Source: CAG-303 sp034172985 (GTDB lineage Bacteria; Bacillota; Clostridia; Lachnospirales; Lachnospiraceae). From it: a stretch of DNA of 47,863 bases. The stretch lies in NCBI GenBank assembly GCA_034172985.1, contig JAXFDY010000094.1, positions 1-47,863 of the forward strand, read 5' to 3'. A program made the translations under genes and the position numbers. Each line of letters starts with the position of its first letter. The first letter of the stretch is position 1. Positions 24,680 to 32,274 of this stretch are shown here, in pieces. The notes beneath the pieces were generated by a model. It was not told the DNA's origin. It made no database searches and saw only the letters and a program-made list of their open reading frames with translations.

Positions 24680-25349
24680 ACATCGGTTTATCCGTAAGTT
24701 TAATAAAATAATGGCATATATCTATATGCCATTATTTTTTTCTATTCTTACGTATGGTATCGTCTATCTCATGACATCAGACATGATATCACTGGCAACG
24801 AGTGTTTCCCGTCTGATTATCTCTGACTCAGAACCTGATTTTACCATTGAGTATAAAAATGTATTTAATCCCGGTGAGGTAGAGGCTGATGAAGACAATA
24901 CGATAAAATATAGCGAAGTTCCGAAAGCGCAATATGGCGATTTATACGCATATGTAAAATGTGAGACCATCGGTCTTGACTGTCCGGTATATATGGGCGA
25001 TGACAATGATATTCTTAAGCTTGGAGCCGGTCAGGTTCCGGCCACTTATCAGCCCGGATTCGGACGTTTCATTATGCTTGGGGCACATAATAATACTTTC
25101 TTTAACTGTCTGAAAAATATTCAGTTAAATGACATCCTGACAATGGAAACCAGCTATGGTATTTATACTTATCAGGTTGTCTCTACGGAAGTCCTTGATG
25201 TTACAGGCATGGATGCTTATGACTTCCTGACTGACCATGAACAGCTTATTCTTTATACCTGTTATCCATTTGATATGCTGTCACATACCGATTATCGGTT
25301 TATTGTACATGCAGACCTTATTTCGGGTCCTGAGATTGTAAATGATTAG
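24672..25349 (+). CDS. Sortase, class D-like
   Basis: A 225-residue transpeptidase with an N-terminal membrane anchor (IYMPLFFSILTYGIVYLM, about 17-34). Its catalytic triad is visible: His139 in LGAHNNT, Cys197 in LYTCYPF and Arg209 in TDYRFIV. The TCYPF context and size fit the class C/D group rather than classes A or B. It joins a cleaved LxxTG-type signal to an amino group on peptidoglycan or a pilin. Gene overlap with the upstream LEKTG protein indicates a dedicated enzyme. A multi-span membrane protein follows 13 bp downstream. Confidence 0.9.
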   Translation: MHKHRFIRKFNKIMAYIYMPLFFSILTYGIVYLMTSDMISLATSVSRLIISDSEPDFTIEYKNVFNPGEVEADEDNTIKYSEVPKAQYGDLYAYVKCETIGLDCPVYMGDDNDILKLGAGQVPATYQPGFGRFIMLGAHNNTFFNCLKNIQLNDILTMETSYGIYTYQVVSTEVLDVTGMDAYDFLTDHEQLILYTCYPFDMLSHTDYRFIVHADLISGPEIVND

Positions 25350-25362
25350 GAGGTATTAAGAG

Positions 25363-26274
25363 ATGAAACAAGATAGTCATCATTATAGAAAAAGTGATTC
25401 ACGGTTAAAGCAGGCCATCTGCATTTTATCCAGCTTTTTACTAGCTGTTGTTTTAACAGTGCTCGCACTTTTTTCTGCCGTAAAAATCGGTTATATGAAT
25501 GAATCCCAGGTCATTAAAGCTTTCAAGGATTCCAATTATTATAATTCCGTTTATAAGAGCATGATTAGTGATTGTGAAAATGAAGCGATTGTCTCCGGAC
25601 TTTCTGCTGAAGTATTTAACGGTGTCTTTAGCTTGAACGAGCTGACCGCTTATTGCGATTCCTATGTGTCTGCCTTAATAAATGACAGAGAATACAATTT
25701 TGACACTTCCAGTATTGAAAAAAAGCTTTCTGAAAATATTCAGAATTATACGACTACTAACAATCTGGTAGTAGATGGTGATATTAATACTGTGATAGCA
25801 AGTTTTACATCCACCATTACTGCTTATTATAAAAGTTCCGTACAATTTCCATATTTTGACCAGATTGCTTCGATTTTCAGACTGTTTGATAAACTTATTT
25901 TATATGTATTACCTTTCATGCTGATATTAGCTGTTATACTGATTATTCTTCTCTTCCGTTTAAATACTTTTAAGAAGAACCGGAGATACAGATATTTGTC
26001 CTACAGCTTTTTATCATCATCCATCTCCATTCTGGTAATTCCTGTATTTTCATATTTAACAGGCTTCTATAAACGTTTATCGTTTTCACCGGAATATGTA
26101 TATAAATACATTATCACTTATTTTGGAAATGGATTAAAAATACTTACTATAACCGGTATTCTTCTCTTTACAGCCGGCATTGTATGTATCATAACGAGTG
26201 CGGTCATAAAAAAGAAACTGAAAAAACAGCATGTACCGGTTTCACATCATCATGAAATCGATTCTGAGGAATAA
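25363..26274 (+). CDS. Multi-span membrane protein of the sortase cassette
   Basis: A 303-residue protein of unrecognised family. There is one N-terminal TM (AICILSSFLLAVVLTVLALFSAV, about 18-40) and an extracytoplasmic domain of about 130 residues (MNESQVIKAFKDSNYYNSVY onward). Three further TMs lie in the C-terminal half (LILYVLPFMLILAVILIILLF; SSSISILVIPVFSYLTGF; ILTITGILLFTAGIVCIITSAV), then a basic/His-rich tail. It starts 13 bp after the sortase with GGAGG upstream and ends at a strong terminator, so it is the third gene of the unit. It may assist folding or anchoring of the substrate, or sense its state; that is a guess. Confidence 0.75.
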   Translation: MKQDSHHYRKSDSRLKQAICILSSFLLAVVLTVLALFSAVKIGYMNESQVIKAFKDSNYYNSVYKSMISDCENEAIVSGLSAEVFNGVFSLNELTAYCDSYVSALINDREYNFDTSSIEKKLSENIQNYTTTNNLVVDGDINTVIASFTSTITAYYKSSVQFPYFDQIASIFRLFDKLILYVLPFMLILAVILIILLFRLNTFKKNRRYRYLSYSFLSSSISILVIPVFSYLTGFYKRLSFSPEYVYKYIITYFGNGLKILTITGILLFTAGIVCIITSAVIKKKLKKQHVPVSHHHEIDSEE

Positions 26275-26278
26275 ACGT

Positions 26279-26308
26279 AAAAGACAAAGCCTGTTCGCTT
26301 TGTCTTTT
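26279..26308 (+). terminator. Terminator of the sortase cassette
   Basis: AAAAGACAAAGC and GCTTTGTCTTTT form a 12-bp stem around a 6-nt loop, with TT and a T-rich stretch after it. Confidence 0.88.
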
Positions 26309-26312
26309 TTGC

Positions 26313-26341
26313 TTTGCAAACGATAAAAAATGTTATATAAT
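26313..26341 (+). promoter_or_regulatory. Promoter of the GH43 gene
   Basis: TTTGCA (26313-26318), 17 bp, TATAAT (26336-26341), immediately after the terminator of the preceding unit. Confidence 0.65.
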
Positions 26342-26370
26342 AGGATAAAGTGATAGAGGAGGATTTCTAT

Positions 26371-27708
26371 ATGTCAAATGAATTCAAATATCCTAAGAAG
26401 CCTTTGCACCCTGCACCGAAGCCTTTGCCTCCGGTACCCGGCCAGAAACCAGAAGCACCACCAGCACACAGCGTATGGTTTACTCATGATCCAGCTATTT
26501 ATCATGACCCGGTTTCAGGAGACTATTTTCTTTACTGCACAGATGCAAAGTGCCTGCGCTCTCATGATATGATTACATGGGAAACCATCGGAAAAGTGGT
26601 AGAAAAGCCATCGGAAGATGCATTTCGCTGGACAAACAGCAATGCTATATGGGCTCCCGATATTGTAAAGGTCGGAGATGAATATCGGCTTTATTGTTCA
26701 AACTCTTCCTGGGGAGTACAACAATCCTGCATTTTTCTGGCAGTATCTGACAAAGCCGAAGGACCTTTTATTCCAAAAGAAATCGTTTTTAAATCATCAG
26801 AAGATATGGATGTCAATGCCATTGATGCCAATATTATCGAAGATGTCAAAACAAAGAAACAATATATGGTTTACGGTTCCTTCTGGGGTGGATGCCACAT
26901 CGTTGAGCTGGATAAAGAAACCGGATTATCAAAAGCAGAACCGGGTACAGCCGGCATTTGTCTGGCAAGACGACCTATCTGGACAGATGGTGCCATAGAG
27001 GGACCTTATATTGTATATCACCCGGATACTGATTACTACTATCTCTTTGTCTCTTATGGGTCATTAAAAAGTGATTACAATATCCGTGTAGGAAGAAGCC
27101 GTAATATTACAGGGCCTTACCTAGACCATAACGGCCGGGACATGACTGATTTAGATGATGATGATAATACTCTGGGATATATGGTTGCATGTGGATATCG
27201 ATTCGATGATGATCCGGTAGGTTATATGGGGCCGGGACATAATTCCGTACTTCATGACTTTGATGATGAGTGGTATCTTGTCTGCCATATACGTGAGCAC
27301 AATTTCCGTGGGGGAGAACCTTCTACCTTACATATTCGTAAAATGTTATGGACAGAAGATGGTTGGCCTGTTGTGTCCCCTGAAATTTATTCCGGAGAAA
27401 AACTTCAACCGGTAACCCGGGATATGCTGATTGGAAACTATGAAAGAATCAAGCTGCTTCCTATGGTTCCTCAGGGAATGCTAACTTCTGTAAAAATGTG
27501 CCTTTTCCCTGACGGAAATGGATTTTTGGCAGATTCGATCCGCATTACATGGGAGTTGACAGATGATACCACACTCACTGTCAAATATGCAAATACGATT
27601 GAAAAACTGAAAGTTCTGGCTGCTTGGGATTATGAGAGCTGGAAACCAACGTTGGTATTAACTGGTACAGATCAGAAAAATATCTGCATTTGGGGGAAAA
27701 AATATTAA
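26371..27708 (+). CDS. Glycoside hydrolase family 43 (arabinanase/arabinosidase-type), intracellular
   Basis: About 445 residues with a GH43 five-bladed propeller. The first catalytic Asp is in FTHDPAIYHDPV, a central DANII supplies the pKa-modulating Asp, and EGPYIVYH carries the general-acid Glu. KYPKKPLHPAPKPLPPVPG at the N-terminus is a proline-rich segment rather than a signal peptide, so the enzyme should be cytosolic. A C-terminal beta-rich domain follows the propeller. The start is ATG 26371 with AGAGGAGG upstream; the GTG at 26350 would include that site. Together with GH127 it suggests import of arabino-oligosaccharides. Exact specificity (arabinan, arabinoxylan side chains) is not readable. 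Confidence 0.85.
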   Translation: MSNEFKYPKKPLHPAPKPLPPVPGQKPEAPPAHSVWFTHDPAIYHDPVSGDYFLYCTDAKCLRSHDMITWETIGKVVEKPSEDAFRWTNSNAIWAPDIVKVGDEYRLYCSNSSWGVQQSCIFLAVSDKAEGPFIPKEIVFKSSEDMDVNAIDANIIEDVKTKKQYMVYGSFWGGCHIVELDKETGLSKAEPGTAGICLARRPIWTDGAIEGPYIVYHPDTDYYYLFVSYGSLKSDYNIRVGRSRNITGPYLDHNGRDMTDLDDDDNTLGYMVACGYRFDDDPVGYMGPGHNSVLHDFDDEWYLVCHIREHNFRGGEPSTLHIRKMLWTEDGWPVVSPEIYSGEKLQPVTRDMLIGNYERIKLLPMVPQGMLTSVKMCLFPDGNGFLADSIRITWELTDDTTLTVKYANTIEKLKVLAAWDYESWKPTLVLTGTDQKNICIWGKKY

Positions 27709-27753
27709 AAAAATACAGAGATTTCAGCTACATACTGAAATCTCTGTATTTTT
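27709..27753. terminator. Bidirectional terminator after GH43
   Basis: A perfect 19-bp stem, AAAAATACAGAGATTTCAG with its complement, around a 7-nt loop. It serves GH43 rightward and the thrS operon leftward; its right edge overlaps the stop codon of the leftward gene. Confidence 0.9.
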
Positions 27754-28345
27754 ATTCTTCAAGAAGATACTTAATAAATTTTTCTACATTTTTATCATTT
27801 ACAGAGCCCTTAGCTACCTGCACAATGTAATGATAGTCTGTCGGATAATTGTCACCAAAATATTCTTCTGCTTTTGCGCAGCGGTCGAAAATGATTCCCA
27901 CAGGCTGTTCCTGATCACAATAAATATAATCCTTATACTTTTCTAAATCTTCTTCTGCTAAAATCTCCGTGAAAGATGTCGTCTCCGAACACAGGTCATT
28001 TGCAGTGGTAATAACCACATCGATGTTTCCATTGGTAAAGCATTTTTCATAATCGCTGATTCCTGCCACGGAAAAAGAAACATCCTGAAATGATTCTTCT
28101 TCCAAATACATGGATCGATAGTAGAATCCGGCTTCATCTTCCTTTAAACCACTATACTCCCGAAAATCCTCTAAAAGACTCTCTGCTGTTGTCATATCCA
28201 ACTGTGAAGTGTGATCCACAATGGCAAAATCAACTTCATTCCTTCCTTTATCTCTCAGCAGTACAACTATAATCAAGATAATGAATGCCACTGCAATCAT
28301 ATGAAATTTGTAATAATATAGAAAGTTTTCTATCTTTTTTTTCAT
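27752..28345 (-). CDS. Membrane-anchored extracytoplasmic protein coupled to thrS
   Basis: A 197-residue protein with an N-terminal TM (FHMIAVAFIILIIVVLL, about residues 14-30) and an outside domain of about 160 residues. NVDVVITT-like (GNIDVVITTAND) and QPVGIIFD segments vaguely recall a periplasmic-binding-protein fold. No family is recognised. Its ATG overlaps the thrS stop as ATGA, so it is translationally coupled and falls under the threonine T-box. It ends at the bidirectional terminator. It may be an uptake or sensing accessory, but this is only inference. Confidence 0.75.
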   Translation of the reverse strand: MKKKIENFLYYYKFHMIAVAFIILIIVVLLRDKGRNEVDFAIVDHTSQLDMTTAESLLEDFREYSGLKEDEAGFYYRSMYLEEESFQDVSFSVAGISDYEKCFTNGNIDVVITTANDLCSETTSFTEILAEEDLEKYKDYIYCDQEQPVGIIFDRCAKAEEYFGDNYPTDYHYIVQVAKGSVNDKNVEKFIKYLLEE

Positions 28346-30303
28346 TTAGCAGTCTCTTCCACTTCTATTTTTCTGATCTCTTTTGTTCTGATTTCCCTGC
28401 AGATATCATCAATAAATGTATCTAATGATTTCTGACCTTCATCTCCAAGATATCTGCTTCTCACAGATACTTTATTTTCTTCTTCCTCTTTCTGGCCTAC
28501 TACTAGCATGTATGGAATTCTCTTGAGGCGGGCATCTCTAATCTTAAATCCGATTTTTTCAGAACGGTTATCTACACTGCTTCTAATTCCGTTCTCCACC
28601 AGCTGTGCATTTACCTTTTCTGCATAATCAGCATATTTCTCAGAAATAGGAAGCACTTTCACCTGTTCCGGACAAAGCCATGTCGGGAATAATCCTGCAT
28701 ATTTTTCGATCAGCCATGCCAGTGTTCTCTCGTAACATCCCATTGCTGTCCTATGAATAATGTACGGTCTCTTCTTATCTCCGTTTTCATCAATATAGTA
28801 CATATCAAACTGCTCTGCAAGAAGAGCATCCCACTGAACAGTAATCATAGTATCTTCTTTTCCGTATACATTTTTTGCATTGATATCCACCTTTGGACCA
28901 TAGAAGGCAGCTTCTCCTACATCTTCAACAAATGGAATATTCAGTTCTGTAAGAACATCACGGATATGCTGCTCTGTCTGTTCCCATACCTCCGGCTCGC
29001 CCATATATTTTTCACGATTATCCGGATCCCATTTTGACAAATGATAGGTGACATCTTCTTCCACACCCAGCGTTTTTAAACAATACTGTGCCAGAGCGAT
29101 GCAACCTTTAAACTCCTCTACCATCTGATCCGGTCTTACAATCAGATGACCTTCTGAAATAGTAAACTGGCGAACTCTTGTTAAGCCATGCATTTCACCT
29201 GAGTCTTCATTTCTGAATAATGTGGATGTTTCACCATATCTGCAAGGAAGATCTCTGTAACTCTTCTGACTTGCCTTATATACATAATACTGGAATGGAC
29301 ATGTCATCGGGCGGAGTGCAAATACTTCATTGTCTTTCTCTTCATCTCCTAAGACAAACATTCCATCCTGATAATGATCCCAGTGTCCCGATATTTTATA
29401 AAGGTCTGATTTTGCCATGAGCGGAGTCTGGGTTCTCATATATCCGCGTTTTGTTTCTTCATCTTCTATCCATCTTTTCAGCTCATTCATCATAATTACA
29501 CCGTTTGGCATGATCAGTGGAAGTCCCTGTCCAATAACATCTACTGTAGTAAAGATTTCCATCTCACGGCCAAGCTTATTATGATCACGTTTCTTGATAT
29601 CTTCCAGATGCTCTAAATACGCTTCAAGGTCTGCCTTCTTTGTATAAGCAGTTCCATAAATTCTTGACAGCATTTTATTTTTTTCTGAACCTCTCCAGTA
29701 AGCACCTGATGATGAGATCAGCTTAAATGCCTTAATTGGCTTTGTACTCATAAGATGAGGACCTGCACAAAGGTCTGTGAAATCCCCCTGGCTATAAAAG
29801 CTAATAACTGCATCTTCCGGAAGATCCTGAATCAATTCTACTTTATATGGTTCATTTCTTTCTTCCATGAATTTGATTGCTTCTTCTCTCGGAAGCTCGA
29901 AACGTTCGATTTGGGCACCTTCCTTGATGATTTTTTTCATTTCCTCTTCTATCTTATCAAGATCTTCTCTTGAAAACGATGCATGATCAAAATCATAATA
30001 AAATCCTGTATCAATGGAAGGTCCAATCGCAAGCTTTGCTTCCGGATATAATCTTTTTACTGCTTCAGCCAGCACATGAGAACAGGTATGGCGATATGCA
30101 GCCTTTCCTGCTTCATCATCAAAAGTCAGAATACTTAATTCGCAATCCTTGTCCACAAGGGTTCTTAAATCAACGACTTTACCATCCATTTCGCCTGCAC
30201 ATGCCACTCTTGCCAGGCCTTCACTGATGTCTTTTGCAATATCAATAACTGACATCTGTGATTCATATTCTTTTACTGATCCATCTTTTAATGTAATCTT
30301 CAT
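28342..30303 (-). CDS. thrS: Threonyl-tRNA synthetase
   Basis: A 653-residue class II synthetase that charges tRNA(Thr). It has an N-terminal TGS domain (MKITLKDGSVKEYESQM), the editing domain with HTCSHVLAEAV (zinc-like HxxxH) near residue 93, and a catalytic core with motif 2 RYGETSTLFRNEDSGEMHGLTR near 365 and motif 3 MGCYERTLAWLIEKYAG near 513. A C-terminal anticodon-binding domain follows (VKVLPISEKYADYAEKV onward). It is preceded by a full T-box leader and followed by a coupled gene. Confidence 0.97.
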   Translation of the reverse strand: MKITLKDGSVKEYESQMSVIDIAKDISEGLARVACAGEMDGKVVDLRTLVDKDCELSILTFDDEAGKAAYRHTCSHVLAEAVKRLYPEAKLAIGPSIDTGFYYDFDHASFSREDLDKIEEEMKKIIKEGAQIERFELPREEAIKFMEERNEPYKVELIQDLPEDAVISFYSQGDFTDLCAGPHLMSTKPIKAFKLISSSGAYWRGSEKNKMLSRIYGTAYTKKADLEAYLEHLEDIKKRDHNKLGREMEIFTTVDVIGQGLPLIMPNGVIMMNELKRWIEDEETKRGYMRTQTPLMAKSDLYKISGHWDHYQDGMFVLGDEEKDNEVFALRPMTCPFQYYVYKASQKSYRDLPCRYGETSTLFRNEDSGEMHGLTRVRQFTISEGHLIVRPDQMVEEFKGCIALAQYCLKTLGVEEDVTYHLSKWDPDNREKYMGEPEVWEQTEQHIRDVLTELNIPFVEDVGEAAFYGPKVDINAKNVYGKEDTMITVQWDALLAEQFDMYYIDENGDKKRPYIIHRTAMGCYERTLAWLIEKYAGLFPTWLCPEQVKVLPISEKYADYAEKVNAQLVENGIRSSVDNRSEKIGFKIRDARLKRIPYMLVVGQKEEEENKVSVRSRYLGDEGQKSLDTFIDDICREIRTKEIRKIEVEETAK

Positions 30304-30359
30304 TTTTTTACCTCACTTTCAAATCCATTTCAGATAATTAATATTTTTCAATCAAAGAA

Positions 30360-30632
30360 AAAAATCCCGCGACACATGTCGCGGGACGAATCATTCAATA
30401 AATTCGCGGTTCCACCCTGCTTGCTTTCTCCAAAGTCCAAATCATTTTATGAATCAGTCTTCTTCAACAAACCACTCTTATGATGATAACGGAATCACCG
30501 GACCGGATTAGGGCCACTCAGAGGTAGTCTTCACATATCGTTCCATAAGGTACTTCCAGCATATGTACCTCTCTCTGTATGTTCTGAATATGCTACTCGT
30601 CTCGTCAACGTATTGAATATTTCTTTTGAATA
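30360..30632 (-). promoter_or_regulatory. Threonine T-box riboswitch leader of thrS
   Basis: A leader of about 270 nt on the minus strand. The T-box core AGGGTGGAACCGCG (cgcggttccaccct at 30405-30418) is followed by a GC-rich terminator stem, TCCCGCGAC with GTCGCGGGA (30365-30386), and a T-run. Stem I is visible upstream, with CATAT/ATATG pairing, a GAGAGAGG bulge region and a hairpin GGTAC...GTACC. The 3' side reads GAAGACTACCTC; the specifier is ACC or the overlapping ACT, both threonine codons. Uncharged tRNA(Thr) should stabilise the antiterminator and raise thrS expression. Confidence 0.93.
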
Positions 30633-30637
30633 TCTAA

Positions 30638-30665
30638 AGTATAACATTTAAAAAATGTTTGTCAA
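30638..30665 (-). promoter_or_regulatory. Promoter of thrS
   Basis: On the minus strand TTGACA (30660-30665), a 16-bp spacer and TATACT (30638-30643), just upstream of the T-box. Its -35 box overlaps that of the divergent gene at 30710. Confidence 0.75.
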
Positions 30666-30687
30666 TAGTTAATTTGTATGTTAAACT
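30659..30687 (+). promoter_or_regulatory. Divergent promoter of the O-antigen-ligase-like gene
   Basis: TTGTCA (30659-30664), 17 bp, TAAACT (30682-30687). Its -35 shares bases with the thrS -35 on the other strand, so both cannot be fully occupied at once. Confidence 0.5.
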
Positions 30688-30709
30688 TGATTCCATATAG
30701 GAGGTTGCC

Positions 30710-32239
30710 ATGGCTAAAAAAAATATAAAGAGAAAAACTGCTATGAATTGTCTGGTTTTTTTATTTCTGACACTTTTTCCAGTGATTTATGACAATTTTT
30801 ATTTCAATATTACACTCACAAAATATAAAACTTTTATTTTTCTTGCAACAGCTATTTTTTTTGTTGCCGTTTCTTATAATCTCAGCAGTAACATCAGAAA
30901 AAATCACGGTTTGAAAATACAGCCCCCACTCTATTATCTGAAACGGCTGACTGGATCTGACTGGCTTTTTTTGTTTTTTTTACTGACAGGAATCATTTCC
31001 TGTCTGCATTCTGAATGGCCGGCAGCTTCTTTTACCGGTTCTTCCGGGAAATATGTAGGACTTTTATTTCTGCTACTCGCAGGAGCTATGTACTATGGTA
31101 TAACCAGATACTTCAGTTGGAGTCCTCTTATAAAATACACGTTTCCTGTGATTTTGACATTTATATCGCTAATGTCTGTCATGCAATTCTGTGGGAAAGA
31201 TGTGCTTGGATTTTATGCGGATATTGCTGACGGAACTTCACAGATGTACATTGCCACCTTTGGCCATATTGATGTATTTTCTGCATTTTTGTGCGTTTAT
31301 CTTCCGATTTGCATGATGTCTTTCCTTTGTGAAAATAAATTAGCTCTGATATTTTTATATGGTACCGGTTCTTTTATGGGATTCCTTGGTATCTTTGCGG
31401 CAAACAGTGACAGCAGCTATCTGGGACTTCTGGTAAGTATTGTGATTCTTATGATTTTATCTTTCCGTGATACAGGAAAGATAAAAAAATTTTCCATGCT
31501 TTTATCCATATTCACTGCTTCAGCTCTGCTTTGGCAGTTACTACACCAAATCTTCCGTGAGGACATGCGGACCATGTCTGCCATTACCACAGAAATCACT
31601 TCCAGTTTAGGAATCCTTTGTCTGTTTCTCATCTGCTTTGGATTATTTGCCCTGGGAGAATACTACAGCCGGAGGCATACAAATCCTCCCGCCATTCTTC
31701 CTTTGGTACTCACGATTATAATAATTCTTTCTTTTCTATCCGTTTTAGCTGCTATATTCTGGTTTAGTGTGAAAGATACTTCAACAGAACTTGGTGCACT
31801 GGAAAATTACTTACGCTTTAATAACCACTGGGGTTCCGACCGGGGTTATGTATGGAGCTGGCTAATCCAAATATTTGTGGCATCCTCATGGATTACCAAA
31901 CTTTTTGGTGCCGGCCCTGATACTACCAAACTTCTTCTTTACAAATATTATGAGACAGAAATGTCTGACAAGCTTGGCGTTTTTTATGCCAGTGCACACA
32001 ATGAATATCTGAATTATCTGGTCACTCTGGGAATAATCGGTACACTGCTGTATCTTCTGCTTCTCATTGTATCAGTAATTAACTGCATAAAGAAAAGCTC
32101 CTCTGATTATTTTTACGGAGCAATCGGATTAGCGATTATTTCATATGCTGCTATGGCCTTCGTCAATATTTCCCAACCGATTACAATGCCATTTATCTTC
32201 CTCCTAATTTCATTTGCAAATCTTCAAAATAAAGGCTAA
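30710..32239 (+). CDS. O-antigen ligase/polymerase-family membrane protein
   Basis: A 509-residue protein with about 11-12 TM helices and a large non-membrane loop between about residues 340 and 420. That loop contains FNNHWGSDRGYVWSW and ASAHNEYLNYLVTLG; the HNEYL-type histidine is typical of Wzy_C/WaaL (O-antigen ligase) proteins. Such proteins join undecaprenyl-linked glycans to acceptors, or polymerise them. The organism is Gram-positive, so the acceptor would be a surface polymer or glycoprotein. It is monocistronic, with GGAGG before the ATG and its own weak promoter. Substrate unknown; the neighbouring giant Ig-like protein is a possible but unproven target. Confidence 0.8.
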   Translation: MAKKNIKRKTAMNCLVFLFLTLFPVIYDNFYFNITLTKYKTFIFLATAIFFVAVSYNLSSNIRKNHGLKIQPPLYYLKRLTGSDWLFLFFLLTGIISCLHSEWPAASFTGSSGKYVGLLFLLLAGAMYYGITRYFSWSPLIKYTFPVILTFISLMSVMQFCGKDVLGFYADIADGTSQMYIATFGHIDVFSAFLCVYLPICMMSFLCENKLALIFLYGTGSFMGFLGIFAANSDSSYLGLLVSIVILMILSFRDTGKIKKFSMLLSIFTASALLWQLLHQIFREDMRTMSAITTEITSSLGILCLFLICFGLFALGEYYSRRHTNPPAILPLVLTIIIILSFLSVLAAIFWFSVKDTSTELGALENYLRFNNHWGSDRGYVWSWLIQIFVASSWITKLFGAGPDTTKLLLYKYYETEMSDKLGVFYASAHNEYLNYLVTLGIIGTLLYLLLLIVSVINCIKKSSSDYFYGAIGLAIISYAAMAFVNISQPITMPFIFLLISFANLQNKG

Positions 32240-32246
32240 AAAATCA

Positions 32247-32266
32247 GCTCTCCCATACGGGAGAGC
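32247..32266. terminator. Bidirectional terminator after the O-antigen-ligase-like gene
   Basis: GCTCTCCC and GGGAGAGC around ATAC. A-rich DNA precedes it and CCTTTTATTTT follows, serving the converging genes on both sides. Confidence 0.85.
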
Positions 32267-32274
32267 CTTTTATT

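Noticed and set aside
26311..26321. GCTTTGCAAACG resembles the repeated GCAAACGCC motif
   Set aside because: It lacks the CGCCTAT part and the TTTCGC start; the likeness is short and it forms the -35 box of the GH43 promoter.
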